64,000 nucleotides of DNA from Orientallactaga sibirica (GCA_036365145.1 JAEOAD010002373.1:62001-126000), one strand, 5' to 3'. Positions 10,875 to 22,850 are shown, counted from the first letter of the stretch. The notes: a model not told the origin generated them from the sequence alone. A program made the numbers and translations.

Positions 10875-10876
<2 letters not shown>
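9014..10876. other. Single-copy AT-rich DNA, no recognised gene
   Basis: I see no repeat family or convincing exon here. It holds a 24-bp palindrome (9254-9277), an A15 run at about 9370, and a GC-richer stretch at 9385-9470 after that run which could be an unassigned retroposed fragment. The longest open frames carry no recognisable domain. Confidence 0.5.
9254..9277. repeat. 24-bp perfect palindrome
   Basis: A gap-free inverted repeat centred on CCCTTAAGGG, with 12 bases on each side pairing exactly. It begins at TGCTTG and ends at CAAGCA. It lies in single-copy DNA and is not part of a recognised repeat. Confidence 0.9.

Positions 10877-10921
<45 letters not shown>
10877..10921. repeat. 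(AT)n microsatellite
   Basis: About 22 uninterrupted AT dinucleotides. Confidence 0.97.
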
Positions 10922-10924
<3 letters not shown>

Positions 10925-11562
10925 AGTCCAAATTTTTCCACCATTTCCGTGTAAAAGCAGGAAGTTCCAGTTACAGAAATTTAGTGTTTCATGGTGACTA
11001 AGAACAGCAGTCAGCACCAGACTTAAGCAGTTACTATAACACAAGCATTCTTCACAATGCAATTTCAGAATAGAAGACAGGGAAACCAGCTACTTGGGAA
11101 ATAATTTCATTATTCTTGTTGGATTTCACATTTCATTAAATATATTTACACAATTTACAGTTGATATGCTTTAACCAAATACTCCCTTAAGGAATTATTT
11201 CAATAAAATACAAATATTCCACAAGAATAGTTTTGATAAAGAATTGCCATGTAGTCCAAATTCTAATATGCATTGACTGAAGGAAAAGAAAAAATAATTT
11301 TTTTGTTTGTTTTTACGTGTTTATTACAATAGATACAATTCACATATGACTACCTTTGTTTCCTCTTTCTCCTCCCCAAACCATGCTCATTGGGCTTATG
11401 TTTGAGTAATCAATGTACTTTTTTGTATTTTTCAGCACACACGCCCAGGATCTGTGACAAATTCTGTTGTCAAATTATCAGATTAGGAATCAAGTAATAG
11501 ACCCGTCTCTTGGGCAGGTCTGTGAGGGTGAGAAAGGGATTGGGGGGGAGAGATTGAGAGAG

Positions 11563-11613
<51 letters not shown>

Positions 11614-11789
11614 CCTTCCAACTCCTTGATTTCTGACTTCAAGCCTTCAAAGCAACAAGACAATAGATTTCTAGTGTGTTAAGCCATATAGCTTGTTGAT
11701 TTTTTTTTGTAGTTTTAAACAATGAATGCATAACTGTTATAGCTCCTGTTACAAGATGATGGGCACATGAAATGTAGTGTCCATTTATT
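10922..11789. other. Single-copy DNA with a (GA)n tract
   Basis: Nothing gene-like is recognised. A pure (GA)n run lies at about 11565-11612, preceded by GA-rich imperfect repeats; unlike most GA runs in the window, no SINE body was recognised beside it. Confidence 0.55.
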
Positions 11790-12003
11790 AGGGACAAGAC
11801 TATCAGAATACTTAATGTGGCTAGTACGTCCAGTACTATGGTGAATAGAATTGATGAGTGGACATCCTTGCCCTGTGTCAGATCCTAGAGAAAAACTTTC
11901 CATTTCTTCCATTGATTGTGACGTTATCTTGGGCTTTTTATAAATGCCCATTATTATGATGTGGAAATTTTCTTCTATACCTATTTTGCAAAGGGGTTTC
12001 AAT
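11790..12003 (-). mobile_element. L1 ORF2 fragment (reverse transcriptase region), antisense
   Basis: The plus strand reads like complemented L1 RT: GTCCAGTACTATGGTGAATAG and GGACATCCTTGCCCTGTGTC correspond to the [12 protein letters not shown] block and its following residues, and the stretch TTTTTATAAATGCCCATTATT to the segment just upstream. It is short and diverged, and it runs into a SINE at its upper end. Confidence 0.75.
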
Positions 12004-12150
12004 ATTTTTATTTGTTTGAGAGAGAGAGAGAGAGGGAGAGAGAGAGAGAGAATGGGGGCACCAGGGCTTCTAGCCACTTCAAACAAACTCTAGATGCATG
12101 TGCCACCAAGTACATGTGACTTATGTGGGTTCACACTTACAGAAATGGGG
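12004..12150 (-). mobile_element. DIP-like SINE, antisense, head missing
   Basis: T-rich tail, (GA)n, GGGCACCAGGGCTTCTAGCC, and GATGCATGTGCCACC are present. Similarity fades after TATGTGGG, so the tRNA-like head is lost. Confidence 0.8.
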
Positions 12151-12285
12151 ATGAAGATATCTAGAGAATGCATGCTAATTCTACCACTATGGATGATAGT
12201 AATACTATTGTCATATGGGCTGAAAATTTGCCAAGAGGGTAGATTGCTTTTCAGTAAATATATATTTCAATATATATGTACTTTA

Positions 12286-12436
12286 TTTATTTTTTTTATT
12301 TTTTGAGGTAGGGTCTCAGTCTAGCTCAGGCTAACCTAGAATTCACTATGTAGTCTCAGGGTGGCCTTGAACTCATGACGATCCTCCTACCTCTGCCTCC
12401 CAAGTGCTGGGATTAAAGACATGTGCCACCACGTCT
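12286..12436 (-). mobile_element. B1 SINE, antisense
   Basis: T-rich tail, TGAGGTAGGGTCTCAGTCTAG, AATTCACTATGTAG, GTGCTGGGATTAAAG; ends near CCACGTCTG. Confidence 0.9.
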
Positions 12437-12443
12437 GTTTGTA

Positions 12444-12495
12444 CTTATTTTTAAAAATTTTATTATGTTTACTTATTTAAGAGAGAGAAAGGCAG

Positions 12496-12551
<56 letters not shown>

Positions 12552-12676
12552 GCCAGGGCCTCTAGCCACTGCAAATGTACTCCAGATGCATGGCTTTACA
12601 TAAGTGCTGGGGAACTGAACCTAGGTCCTTAGGCTTTGCAGGCAAGCACCTTAATTGTTAAGCATCTCTCCAGTCC
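12444..12676 (-). mobile_element. DIP-like SINE, antisense, with (GA)n
   Basis: T-rich tail, a pure (GA)n run at about 12503-12546, GCCAGGGCCTCTAGCC, AGGCAAGCACCTTAA, and ATCTCTCCAG at the head. It has lost about 15 bp around CATGGCTTTACAT. Confidence 0.9.
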
Positions 12677-14203
12677 TATATGTGTGTATTTCTTGAAAAG
12701 TTATACCTATCTATTGAAAAAAATACATAAATACACATGAATCTAACCAATGACAACAGTATTAATTTTCTTGACTTCAGTAATCATTTTACTGTGAATA
12801 CGTATATTAAGTCATCACAGTATACACATTGAGTATACACAATAACATACAAAAATAGCATGGCAAAATTCTCTAACACTTTATAGCAACAATGCTGTTT
12901 CTTCCATTCTATTGTTTTCTTCCTGAACACAATACACAGCTAGGCAATGTTTAGATGAGGCTTGCATGAGGTTACATGGCACAATTCTTTCCAGAAATTG
13001 ATTTAACAGAATACAAGTGCACATCCAAAGCAAAGCATATAAGTCAATATTAGTGAAAAGAATTATGATGCAAAAATCAATCAAACATCTTTGAGTTAAT
13101 AATAAAGGCTTCCCAGTTGGAACAAAGGCTCAGATGTCCTAAGGCATTCATCTGGCTTCTGATACTTGAGCCAGCTAATCTTCTATGAATCTTAGGATCA
13201 GACAAAGGCTTGTTTGTGGAGCTTTGTTGTTATTACAAGGTCTGTGGAAAATGACGAGGCCTTCCTTGTGCAGATGATTCTGGAAGTCAGTGCTGTAATA
13301 TACCATCAACCTACTCTTTGTTTCTACAAGATTCCTTGGACAAAGAACTATTATTTCCACTTAAAGTTTCTTTGCAGTAATATTTACTGGCTGTAGACAT
13401 AGGAGTAGAAGTAGCCAATATGTGCTGAATAATTGGGAAGGATACTGTGTTAGGTTTCTGGGCTACACATAAATATATTGCCTTTGAAAAGCTTGGAATC
13501 TTATAAATTCTATATACAAGGTGGAGAAATTAGAGAAAGGTGGACTTGCGGAGCAAAAAATAATAGGAATTCATTGAAATAGTAAAGGGAAGAGTTTGAC
13601 AAGGCTGATGGTTATAAAAATGGTGATTATTAGCTTGAGAATTTAAGAGATAAAAGTCATGCATATCAATGGTTGGCTGAATGGTAGAAGGTAAGTGCTA
13701 AAAATGATTCCTAGGATTGTCATTCTTTTGGATGGGTGGGTGGTGAGAACATTTATTACGATGTGAAACATTGGCATTGGGTTGTGTTTATTTGGGGACT
13801 TCTTGAATAAAGGTATATTTTGGGAGGGACTTATATATACAATCATTAGCTCAGAGGAGTGATCTGAATTTGAGGTATAAATGTAAGGCAGTTGGTTATG
13901 GGCTACAATTGAAGACATGTATAGATTTGGATGCATTTTACTTGCAACCAATTCTTAGACTTAAAGTAGCTTATAGTCTGGAGCATCTTGCATGAATGGC
14001 AGAAGGCTGGTTCCATTTCAGAGAGGACCTTGCTACATATTAAAAAAATGTGTAATCTAAGTATTGCTTGTAGCTTTTTGGAGAGAGTCCTGTTACTAAG
14101 AACCATGATGACCATGCACTAGTGAAGATTAAAGAATCACATTTCTTTATTCCTTAATTTTTATAAAAATTATTTTGATTTTATTTATCAAGAAATACTT
14201 TGA
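12677..14203. other. 1.5 kb single-copy DNA
   Basis: AT-rich, with no recognised repeat family, RNA gene or coding motif. Open frames on both strands are short, overlap each other and have no family resemblance. Confidence 0.55.
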
Positions 14204-14386
14204 GCCGGGTGTGGTGGCGCATGCCTTTAATCCCAGCACTCGGGAGGCAGAGGTAGGAGGATCGCCGAGAGTTCGAGGCCACCCTGAGACTACATAGCTA
14301 ATTCCAGGTCAGCCTGGACCAGAGTGAAACCCTACCTTGCAAAACAAAAAAAAAAAAAAACAAAAAAAAAAAAAAAAAAAGAAAAA

Positions 14387-14422
<36 letters not shown>

Positions 14423-14430
14423 AAAAGAAA
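14204..14430 (+). mobile_element. B1 SINE with long A/(GAAA)n tail
   Basis: The best-preserved B1 head in the window (GCCGGGTGTGGTGGCGCATG) with CpGs still intact, body to about 14340, then A-runs and a (GAAA)n microsatellite (about 14385-14427) grown from the tail. Retained CpGs suggest a young insertion. Confidence 0.93.
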
Positions 14431-15445
14431 CCATGCACGTTGGTACCATCTTTTCCCTCCTCTCTGCTCCTATTCCTCAGGGGGCCTCCTCAGTGGGGTT
14501 GCTGGTATTCCCAATGGGGTTGCAGGTTATGTGTTGTGGGAGCAGCAGTCAGTTATTGGGAAGATGCAATGCCTCTGGGCATGATGTACCCAACCAGTGG
14601 CTCTTAAAATATTTCCACCCCCTCTTTTGCAAAATTCCCTGAGCCTTGGTGGGTATATTTTAAGTCTATTTCAGTGATGAGCTCTTAGGAGCCTCTGGAT
14701 TTCTGCTTTGGTAAGTGTTGAGTATCCTCAGCATCTGTGTCTTTCTCCCTGGAGCTGAGTGTCAGGCTTAACATGAAAGCAGCACTCTTGCTTGTCTCCT
14801 TATTTCCTCCTGGTTTCACCTGGGCCTTGATGGAAATGTGAGGGGTGGGCTATCTCTTTAGGTCTTGCTACCTTCTGAAAATGAAAAACAGATTCTTCAG
14901 CATAGGTTAAACTGGATAAGTGTTAATTTAGGGAGATTTTGATGGATGTAGTCCCTCTTTTAACCAAAGACTAGTGAGAGCTTGACATTGGAAAGCATGA
15001 TCTGATCTGGTTCCCAATTCCAGATATGGGTTCCTTTCCACTGAGCAGATCTCTTAGCCAATCGAAAGCCATTGGTTACCCACCAAGGCTGTGTGCCACC
15101 ATTGCACAGGTGTGTCTGTCTTGTTGGGCTGGTTGTTTCTGAATAGCTCCGACCCCTGCTTCCTCACACTGTTGTTGGCCACTTTCCCTCAGTAGCTCAG
15201 GTAGCACTTTCTAGCACTAGATAGGCTAAGTTTCTGGGCTCTCTTCCAGATTCCAGCCAGGTCTCTCCATGTTCTGTGTCAGCAGCATATGGTGTCTTCA
15301 GCAATAGGGTCTTACCTTTTACCTCAGGCATATAATCAAGTGTGCTGACAGAAGCTTGTCTTGTTTTGGAGATCTTGTAGGGCGTCTGGAACTGACTCTG
15401 GACTGAAATCCGTTCACGAAGATCCTATCATGATGGCTCACCAAA
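14431..15445 (-). mobile_element. L1 3' end (type B 3' UTR), antisense
   Basis: Matches the antisense L1 at 48172 over TTCCAGATATGGnTTCCTTTCCACTGAGCAGATCT, GTGTGCCA, TAGCTCA, CTAGCACTAGAT, GACAGAAG and the intervening order, so it is the 3' UTR of the L1 lineage whose ORF2 follows at 48960. No ORF2 is attached here. The boundaries are approximate. Confidence 0.7.
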
Positions 15446-15859
15446 CAGATTTAGAGTTTTGAGTTGTGATCATTGGCTAGTGGACCCAATTGTTCTGCAA
15501 ATTCACCTTGTGCTTACTCTTATGCTCTATAATGCAAACTACCATGGATGTAGTCAGAAAATTATAGAATTATTACATACATTCCCTGTCCTTTTCCTTT
15601 TTGTATGTAGGGAAAATCCACTTGAGGTTAATCTGAGTTGTCTCTATTAAAACAGTACACCAGAAAAAATACTATATTTCTGGGGGTGGGGGACTTCATA
15701 GATTAATACCTTCAGAAAGACTTGAATATGCAGGTGTGGTAAGCCCTATAATGTCTTTATTCGACTGATCTCTTTGGCCTGTGCAAAAGATGGACATATC
15801 TTGAAGAATGACAGTAATTACCACCAACTTAGATGCTGATTTCAGTTGAACCTGTTATT
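15446..15859. other. Single-copy DNA
   Basis: Nothing recognised. Confidence 0.5.
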
Positions 15860-15872
15860 CCAGACCTGTTTT

Positions 15873-16030
15873 TTCTTTTTTTTTGGTTTTTCGAGGCAGG
15901 GTCTCACTCTAGCTCAGGCTGACCCGGAATTCACTATGTAGTCTCAGGGTGGCCTCGAACTCATGGCAATCCTCCTACTTCTGCCTCCTGAGTGCTGGGA
16001 TTAAAGGCATGCACCACCATGCCCGGCACT
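15873..16030 (-). mobile_element. B1 SINE, antisense, with TSD
   Basis: Complete antisense B1 ending GCCCGGCA. It is flanked by CCAGACCTGTTTT (15860-15872) and CCAGACATGTTTT (16031-16043), a 13-bp duplication with one difference. Confidence 0.92.
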
Positions 16031-16334
16031 CCAGACATGTTTTATTGCTGAAACAAATCAACCCACATCCTGCACTTAGTATACAGTTATTAATCTGTCA
16101 AACAATTGTTTCAATAGACATACTATTATAATTGTCACAATCTCTTTTTATTGTATCCTGGTAGGAGAACAATGCACTGTCATTTTTTTTTCAGGGATAT
16201 TGTAGCCTTCCAGCCTTATGCAATCATCAAGTCGACAGATTACTACTCCATTCCACAGAACATTACGCTGAATTGCTGTATTAATGGTAGTGTGTTCACT
16301 GGATAAGCAAATCAGAGAAAATTGCATTTATCTA

Positions 16335-16640
16335 TTTTCTGTTATAAGAAATACATGTGTCTGGGTACTTTATAAAGAAGTGAAGTTTATTTAGTTGCCA
16401 TTTCTGGAGATGTAACTGTATGACACCAGACTCTGCTTGGCTTTGACCTCATGGCAAATGCCATAGCAGTGGTGCATGTCATCGTATAGTAAGGTGGGAA
16501 TCTAGAGAGAGTGGTGTCCCACAAGAACTATGCTAAATCCTTCCAAGGGCACAAGGGCATGTCCCCAATGAATGAATGACTTCCCACTATTATATATATG
16601 ATATATATCTTACAGGTCTCACCACTTCTTAACATTACCA
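16335..16640 (-). mobile_element. Old MaLR-type LTR fragment, antisense (tentative)
   Basis: The order GGTACTTTATAAAGAAGTGAAGTTTATTTAG, GACCTCATGG, CACAAGGGCATGTCCCCAATG, CACCACTTCTTAACATTACCACA resembles the complement of MST/MLT1-class MaLR LTRs, which carry the same phrases about tissue-of-unknown spacing. The match is from memory and diverged, so the family is tentative. 16029-16334 before it holds nothing recognised. Confidence 0.5.
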
Positions 16641-16649
16641 CACTGAGGA

Positions 16650-16651
<2 letters not shown>

Positions 16652-16689
<38 letters not shown>
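16652..16689. repeat. (CA)n microsatellite
   Basis: About 19 uninterrupted CA units, directly downstream of the LTR-like fragment. Confidence 0.97.
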
Positions 16690-16692
<3 letters not shown>

Positions 16693-16805
16693 AAGGACAA
16701 GCTGCATACAGACATAGCATTAGTAATGCCTATAGACATCTTGTTGATATTCATACATGCCAGATGGTGGAAAACAAATCCCATATCACCATGACAGAAT
16801 TTCTT

Positions 16806-17830
16806 TTTTTAAAATTAAAAAAAATTATTGACAATTTCCATAATTATAAACAAGAACCCATGGTAATCCCTCCCTCCCCCACTTTCTCCTTTGCAACTCC
16901 CTCTCTATCATACCCTTTTCCCCCTCTCAATCAGTCTGTCTTTTATTTTGATGTCATCACTTTTCCTCCTATTATAATGGACTTGTGTAAGTGGTGTCAG
17001 GCACTGTGACAATAGGCCATTTTGTGTCTGAAGGAGTGCATTGTAAGGAGTCCTACCCTTCCTTTGGCTCTTACATTTTTTCCACCACCTCTTCCACAAT
17101 GGTCCATTAGCCTTGGAAGGTGTGGTACATATGTTTAAGTGCTGAGCACGCCTCTGTCAGTTCTTCTCAGCACTTTGGTGCCTTCTTAGTCATTCCAAGG
17201 TCACCACCATCTGAAAAGAGAAGCTTCTCTAACCAAAAGTGAGAGTAGCATTAATATATGGGTATGAACATTAAGAGAAGTGCTTACTGGGTAGTTTGGT
17301 AGCATAATATATACATTTAGCCAGACACCAGTAGAACTTACATCCCTAGGGCTCATGACTGGGCTTTCAGTATCAGGCATGTATTTCCTCCCATTGAGTG
17401 GGTCTCCATTCCAATTAGAGAGCAGTTGGTTTCCCCCATAGCATTCATGCCACTATTGCACCCATTGGGTCATTTGGTCTGGCTGGCCAAATTTAGGGTT
17501 TGCATTGTCCACTGTTGAGTATCTCCATTGGTGATTTCTCTCTCTCTCCCATTGAACTGCATGCAGCATAGCTTTTTCCAGCTTTCTGTCAGCTGGTCCA
17601 CATGGAGTAGGTTTTCAGCTCAGCTCCAGCAGGATTTCTCAGACCTTGCAGCACAAGTATGTGGAGTCTTCAGCAACAGGATCTTGCCATCTGTTCCAAT
17701 TGGGAAACCAAGAGCCTTGGCAATGTCCTGTAATGTTTTGGGGGCATTAGGGACCTCCCTGGCCAACAACTCATTGGAAGGTATCCCATCCCTGGCACTG
17801 AAAATTTTCTAGTAACAATCTATGGCTTCT
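16806..17830 (-). mobile_element. L1 3' UTR (type A), antisense
   Basis: It is the complement of the 3' UTR at about 7230-8250, in the same order: the purine-rich 3' end (TCCCTCCCTCCCCC), AGAAGCTTCTCT, TGTCCACCTT-type phrases, GTCTTCAGCAACAGGATCTTGCC, and AGCCTTGGCAATG. It stops before any ORF2, a typical 5' truncation. Confidence 0.88.
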
Positions 17831-19395
17831 GGATATTCCATTGTCCAAAAAAGTAGGTTTCCATTTAACTTATTCAATCACCATGACAACATTTCTAAGG
17901 GTTGAGTGTCTGAGATATTTTCAGAATGAAAGTCAAATTTCTACATTTTGTTTCTTCTGCCATGAAAAATGAAAAAGGAGGAATGATTCTGAACTTTGGA
18001 GGGAATATATTCATTTAGGTAACTTTTTCTGATCCACCTGCCAGATAACTTGAAAAGCTTTCAGTAATTAAACGTGTCATGCATAAGAAAAAGCCATATA
18101 ACAAGTCTGGACATCTTTGCAAGCTATTGTGCCCCTTGAGAAAATGAAGGCGATATGATAGTGGCTGAGGTATCAGAGGTGGAAAGGCTTGCTTTATGGC
18201 ATTTTTTTGTAGGACTTTCTGCATAAATTATTGTATATTAACCTTTAGGATTTCAGAGCAAAATTATGGTAGTTCTTGTAGATAGCTACTTACCCTTTGA
18301 AAAGTAGAACAGCTATGGACAGCTAAATTATCATGGAACCCGGTCTTCCATAAATTGGGAATCCCAGTGTATAATGGGAACCCCAGTTTCTATGACGTCT
18401 TGTTGGCCTTGTAGTCAAGCTATTTTTCAAAAGAGTCTCAAGCCTGGTGTGTACAACTTTACTACCAAACAGAAGTTGTATATTGGAACTGGGCTAAAGC
18501 AGGTACATCGGGAGTTTAAGTGTGCTGCGTATGCAAGCACTCACCAGCATGGTTCAAACTCCTACATTGCTTACTTGCTCTCAACCTGTTGATGACTGAA
18601 GGGGAATTTTCCATTAGCAGTAAACAGAGGAGATAGTTCTTCACATTATTTTGACATCAACCTAAGCAGATGGCTGCAGAATTATAGCTTCACTTCACGG
18701 TGGTGTATAATGTCAGTGGAGAAGGACTATCTCCCAAGTTGGAGAACTGTAAGCATTTTTTTGTATACTGTCATTTTCACAAGAAGGGTAGATGGCTGTA
18801 GGAAAAGATTTACATTATTTCATGAGCTTGTAATAATTTATCTTGATGATGTTACAAATTTGGAAGAAATATGACTGGAAAATCAGTGACATAGATGTTA
18901 ATGGAAAAAAATCTATCAACGGCTGACTCAGAATGAGTGCAGAACATTTATGTACTCAGTGTCCCATGTGAGTGATCACACACTCAGAGGAGACTCTTAA
19001 TGACAGGTGGAAAAGATGACCTGTTCTCTGGACATTAGTTAACCTCTTAACCTTGTTACCTCTATTTTCACTCAAGGGCTCATAAACATAGTAACCATGG
19101 TGATATGAACAGAGATTATACATAGGCTTGGCAACATGGATTTCCATTCACTTTTGCCCCTCTGGTTTCAGACAGTATTTAATGTCCAGTCTGCCAGCAG
19201 CAGAGAACAGGAGTGAGCTGCTAATAAGGTAGCCTTTCCTGAGAGCATTTGCCAACTAATGGCTGGTGACATAGGACCATTCATGTCCTGGAAGAGTATT
19301 TATTCTTATTGGAACAGAGTTTTATAAGGGATGCAAATTTACCTTTTTTTTTTTTTTTTTTTTTTTTTACCTGGAAACACTTCCTTCAAAACTTC
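17831..19395. other. 1.6 kb single-copy DNA
   Basis: No recognised family. The stretch 18320-18600 is richer in GC than its surroundings and has open frames, but none shows a domain. A T24 run lies at about 19346-19369. Confidence 0.5.
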
Positions 19396-19535
19396 TCTGG
19401 GTGTGGTGGTGCATGCCTTTAATCCCAGCACTTGGAAGGCAGAGGTAGGAGGCTCACTATGAGTTTGAGGCCTGTCTGAGACTATATATTGAATTCTAGC
19501 CTAGGCTAGGGTAAGATCTTACCTCAAAAACTTCT
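19396..19535 (+). mobile_element. B1 SINE
   Basis: Starts CTGGGTGTGGTGGTGCATGCC and runs to CCTCAAAAAC with a very short tail. Confidence 0.9.
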
Positions 19536-20310
19536 ATCCATGAACTTGGTGAATATCTTATCAATAGTCATGACATTTATTCCATACAACATGGTCTTTG
19601 TCCCTTTTATAGCCAAGTGCAGTATTGGGTTCATACTTAAGCAACTCGCTACTTATGTGATATTCCCTCACTTTGAAGTAGCTAGATTGATATAAGAAGT
19701 AGCTTTTGTAATCTCTGTTGTGGTGCTAGCTGGGAGGTGGTACCTTATAGGTTTATCGTGTTCTGTACTATGCGGCGCTGTTCTTCTCACCACAAGTATT
19801 CAGTTTGGGGCATTAAAGGGCTGGAATAGGAGTAAGTCCTTTTACTATCAACCACAGTGGTCCATTAGCTGTTTATTTTTTCTTTATCAAAATTTTGTGG
19901 TCTTTTAGACATGCTTTGTTCCAACAAGCAGTACTTGTTACACTACCTGGAAAGTCGAGTATGGCATTTGGGACTCTGGAGGTGTGGAAATTAGGAAAAG
20001 AAGGAGTTTCTTCACTGACCCCTTAATCTAACAAATTTGCATTGACATAAAGAGAAAGTGATTGTTTCTACCTAATATTGGTAAGGATTATTTCTAGAAG
20101 ACAGGCGATCACTGAAGTGTGACTAACTACTCTGATGAAAGTCAATGGGAAGCTACAGATCAAAACAGAAAGGAGGCCACTTGATGCCGACCAGTCAGGA
20201 ATAAGGATTAGAGTTGAACTTTCAGGGAAGAAAGGATGACCAGCTGGGGATTTAAATGTCACCATCCAGGAGTTACTGTATGTCTTTTAAGAAGAGAATA
20301 TGATGGAATA
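19536..20310. other. Single-copy DNA
   Basis: Nothing recognised beyond short chance frames. Confidence 0.5.
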
Positions 20311-20324
20311 GAAAAGAATTCTTT

Positions 20325-20371
20325 TTTTTATTTTCTTTTTAAAATTTTATTTATTTATTTATTTGCAAGGG

Positions 20372-20403
<32 letters not shown>

Positions 20404-20576
20404 AGGGAGAGACAGATAGAGAGAGAATGGGCACTCCAGGGCCTCTAGCCACTGCAAATGAACTCCAGATGCATGTACCCCTTGTGCATCTTGCTTATGT
20501 GGGTCCTGGGGAATGGAACCTGGGTCCTTTGTCTTCACAGGCAAATGCCTTAACTGCTAAGCCATCTCTTCAGCCT
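20325..20576 (-). mobile_element. DIP-like SINE, antisense, with TSD
   Basis: T-rich tail with (TTTA)n, (GA)n, GGGCACTCCAGGGCCTCTAGCC, head complement TAAGCCATCTCTTCAGCC. GAAAAGAATTCTTT is repeated at 20311-20324 and 20577-20590. Confidence 0.95.
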
Positions 20577-20888
20577 GAAAAGAATTCTTTCAAAAATTGC
20601 AGGTGCTTTCCATGTCTCCAGGAGTAAGATAGCCCAATTTTTCCATTAGGTGGAAAAGAGAACAAGATGAATATATGCTACCCATAACTGACATGCCATA
20701 ATCACACAACAAATAGAAAAAAACTCAGAATTTTATTCTGCCCTTTGGTTCAATCTTCCTATGAGACATTATCACAAAGAAATAAAACAATTTTGATCAA
20801 GTAATATGCCATCTTTTTTCCCCTAAATTTTAAGGAACCAATCATAGATTATTGAGATATATTGAAAAGCAATATTGCTTTTTAGAGA

Positions 20889-21057
20889 AAGCAACCAAAC
20901 CTGATGTAGTGGTCACATGAGTCCTCCTGGCACTTGGGAGGCTAAGCAGTATGATTGCTGTGAACTTGAGGCCAGCCTTGTCTACGGAACAAATTCTAGG
21001 TTGGCCCAAACTGCAGAGTGAGATCCTGTCACTAAAAATAAAATAATTTAAAAAAAT
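20889..21057 (+). mobile_element. Diverged B1 SINE
   Basis: CTGATGTAGTGGTCACATGAGTCC, TTGGGAGGCTAAGCAG, and CTTGAGGCCAGCCTTG identify an old B1 with an A-rich (AAATAA)n end. Confidence 0.8.
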
Positions 21058-21196
21058 GAAGCCTTAGAAATGATATCAATCTTGAATGCCTTTTGTATAG
21101 TTTTTAAAGTTAATTCCTGGCTTGGGGGAACTATATAGGGTAATTTAAAATGCTCAAGTTTCTTTTTTGTTTGTGTAATACTTCATTTTTTCCTCT

Positions 21197-21957
21197 TTTT
21201 AAAAACTGTTATTGAAACCTCCATTTATATACACAAGGTATACTGATCATAGTACCCTCTTTTATTCCACTTCTCATATCCTCCCTCCACTGAACCTCCT
21301 GTTCTTCCCAACTAATTCCTTTTCTATTTTATTTCTTTATTTCCCTTTTCTATTTTAGTGTCATATGTTTTACCTTCATAGTATGTAGGTCTTGTATAGG
21401 TAGCAACAGCCACTGTGAGGTCATGACTACAATTGCCACTTTGTGTCTGGAGGACAACATTCCACAACACTCCTCTCTTAGCATTACCTCCCCAGCCATA
21501 GGATTTTGGCTAGGTTTTCTGTATTAGGCACGTATTCTGTCCTGTGGAGCAGGCCTCCAGTCCAATAAAAGAGCAACTAATTTCCCCATAATAGACATGC
21601 CACTATTGCACCAGTTGGCACATTTGGCCTGGCTATAAGGTCTGCAGTGTCCATGCTGTTTAACACCGTTGATGACTTCTCTCTCCCAAATGGCTGAATG
21701 CTGCATAGCTCTTTCTATCATTGTGACTAGTAGTCAACAAGGAGGATGTTTCCACCTCAGCTGCAGCTTGATTGCTCAGTGACCTGCAGCCCCAGCAGGT
21801 GAAGTCTCCAGCAACAGGGTTTTCCCATCTAGTTCTGGTGGGCAACTAAAAGCCTTGGCAATGGCCTGTAATGTTTTAGGTACATCAGGGGCCTCCCTGG
21901 CCAACAAATCATTGGAAACTATCCTACCTCTGGCACTGAAATTTTTGCCCACTGATT
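21197..21957 (-). mobile_element. L1 3' UTR (type A), antisense
   Basis: Parallels 16806-17830 from the pyrimidine-rich start through GGTAGCAACAGCCACTGTG, CAATAAAAGAGCAACTAATTTCCCC, GTCTCCAGCAACAGGGTTTTCCC, AGCCTTGGCAATGGCCTGTAATGTTTTAGG and ACTGAAATTTTTGCC. Confidence 0.85.
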
Positions 21958-21974
21958 TTGACTTGAGTTATTCC

Positions 21975-22830
21975 TGGCTTTCCAAGACCCTAAACTATAT
22001 TGTTATTTATTTGGCATCACTATGATTTCTTAATGTAGATACTTTTAGCTATAAACTTCCCTCTTAGGACTGCTTTCATTATACCTCAAAGTTTTGATAT
22101 GCTGTGTATTCACTGAAATTTTGCTCCAAGGTTTTTTTTGAGTTTCTTTTTGATTTCTTTAATGACAAAGTCATCATTTAATAGTTGTTTAATCTCTATG
22201 AGTTTGTGGATGTCCTATAGTTAATCTTGCTGTTGAATTGTAGTTTTATTCCATTGTGATCAGATAGAACACAAGGAATTATTTCAGTTTTCATATACTT
22301 TTTAAAAGATTTACTCTGTCCTAATAAGTGTTTCTTAAGAGATATTTCAATAGGTTCTTGAGAACGATGTGTATTTCTCAGTATTTCAATGGAATGTTTT
22401 GTAGATATTTGTTCAATCCATTTGATCTAAGATGCCATCCAGACATTTCCCTGTTCACTTTTGGCTAGGATGTAAGATCCATGGGACTTAAAGTGTCTCA
22501 CTCCTATTTCTCTGGGATTCTGTTTTTCTTTCTTTACATATAGTAGTGTTTCAATAAATGGGATACACCTGTGTTCAGTGAGTATATGTTTTGAATTATA
22601 ATGTCCTTCTGAGGCATTGTCCACATAATTAGCATAAAGTAACCTTCTGTGACTCTTCTGACTAGTTTTAGTTTGAAGTCTCTTTTGTCAGATTATCAAA
22701 ACAGCAAAACTTGCTTGTAGCTTCATTCCTGAAGTGCCTTTTCCATCCTTTCAACCTGTTAGCATTTAATTCTTTTTTTAAAATTTTAATGGTGAGGTGT
22801 GTTTCTTGAAGGCAGTAAAGCATACGATTT
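21975..22830 (-). mobile_element. L1 ORF2 5' part (endonuclease region), antisense (tentative)
   Basis: The text TTTGATTTCTTTAATGACAAAG, TTTATTCCATTGTGATCAGATAGAA, ACAAGGAATTATTTCAG, and GAGGTGTGTTTCTTGAAGGC parallels the complement of the N-terminal half of mammalian L1 ORF2, ending near the QETH region. It lies directly beside an L1 3' UTR with the central and C-terminal ORF2 missing, so it is either an internally deleted element or two juxtaposed ones. No open frame survives. Confidence 0.6.
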
Positions 22831-22845
22831 TTTTTTTTTTTTTAA

Positions 22846-22850
22846 TCAAG
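22846..22850 (+). repeat. 5' target-site duplication of MaLR provirus (4 of 5 matching)
   Basis: TCAAG here and CCAAG at 25023-25027 flank the LTR ends, as expected for the 5-bp duplications of ERVL/MaLR integration. A five-base match with one difference is weak on its own. Confidence 0.5.

Noticed and set aside
13643..13951. 102-codon minus-strand frame in single-copy DNA
   Set aside because: No recognisable motif; another overlapping frame of similar length on the same strand argues for chance.
16173..16200. T-run as a possible processed-pseudogene tail
   Set aside because: No retroposed body or duplication could be found on either side.
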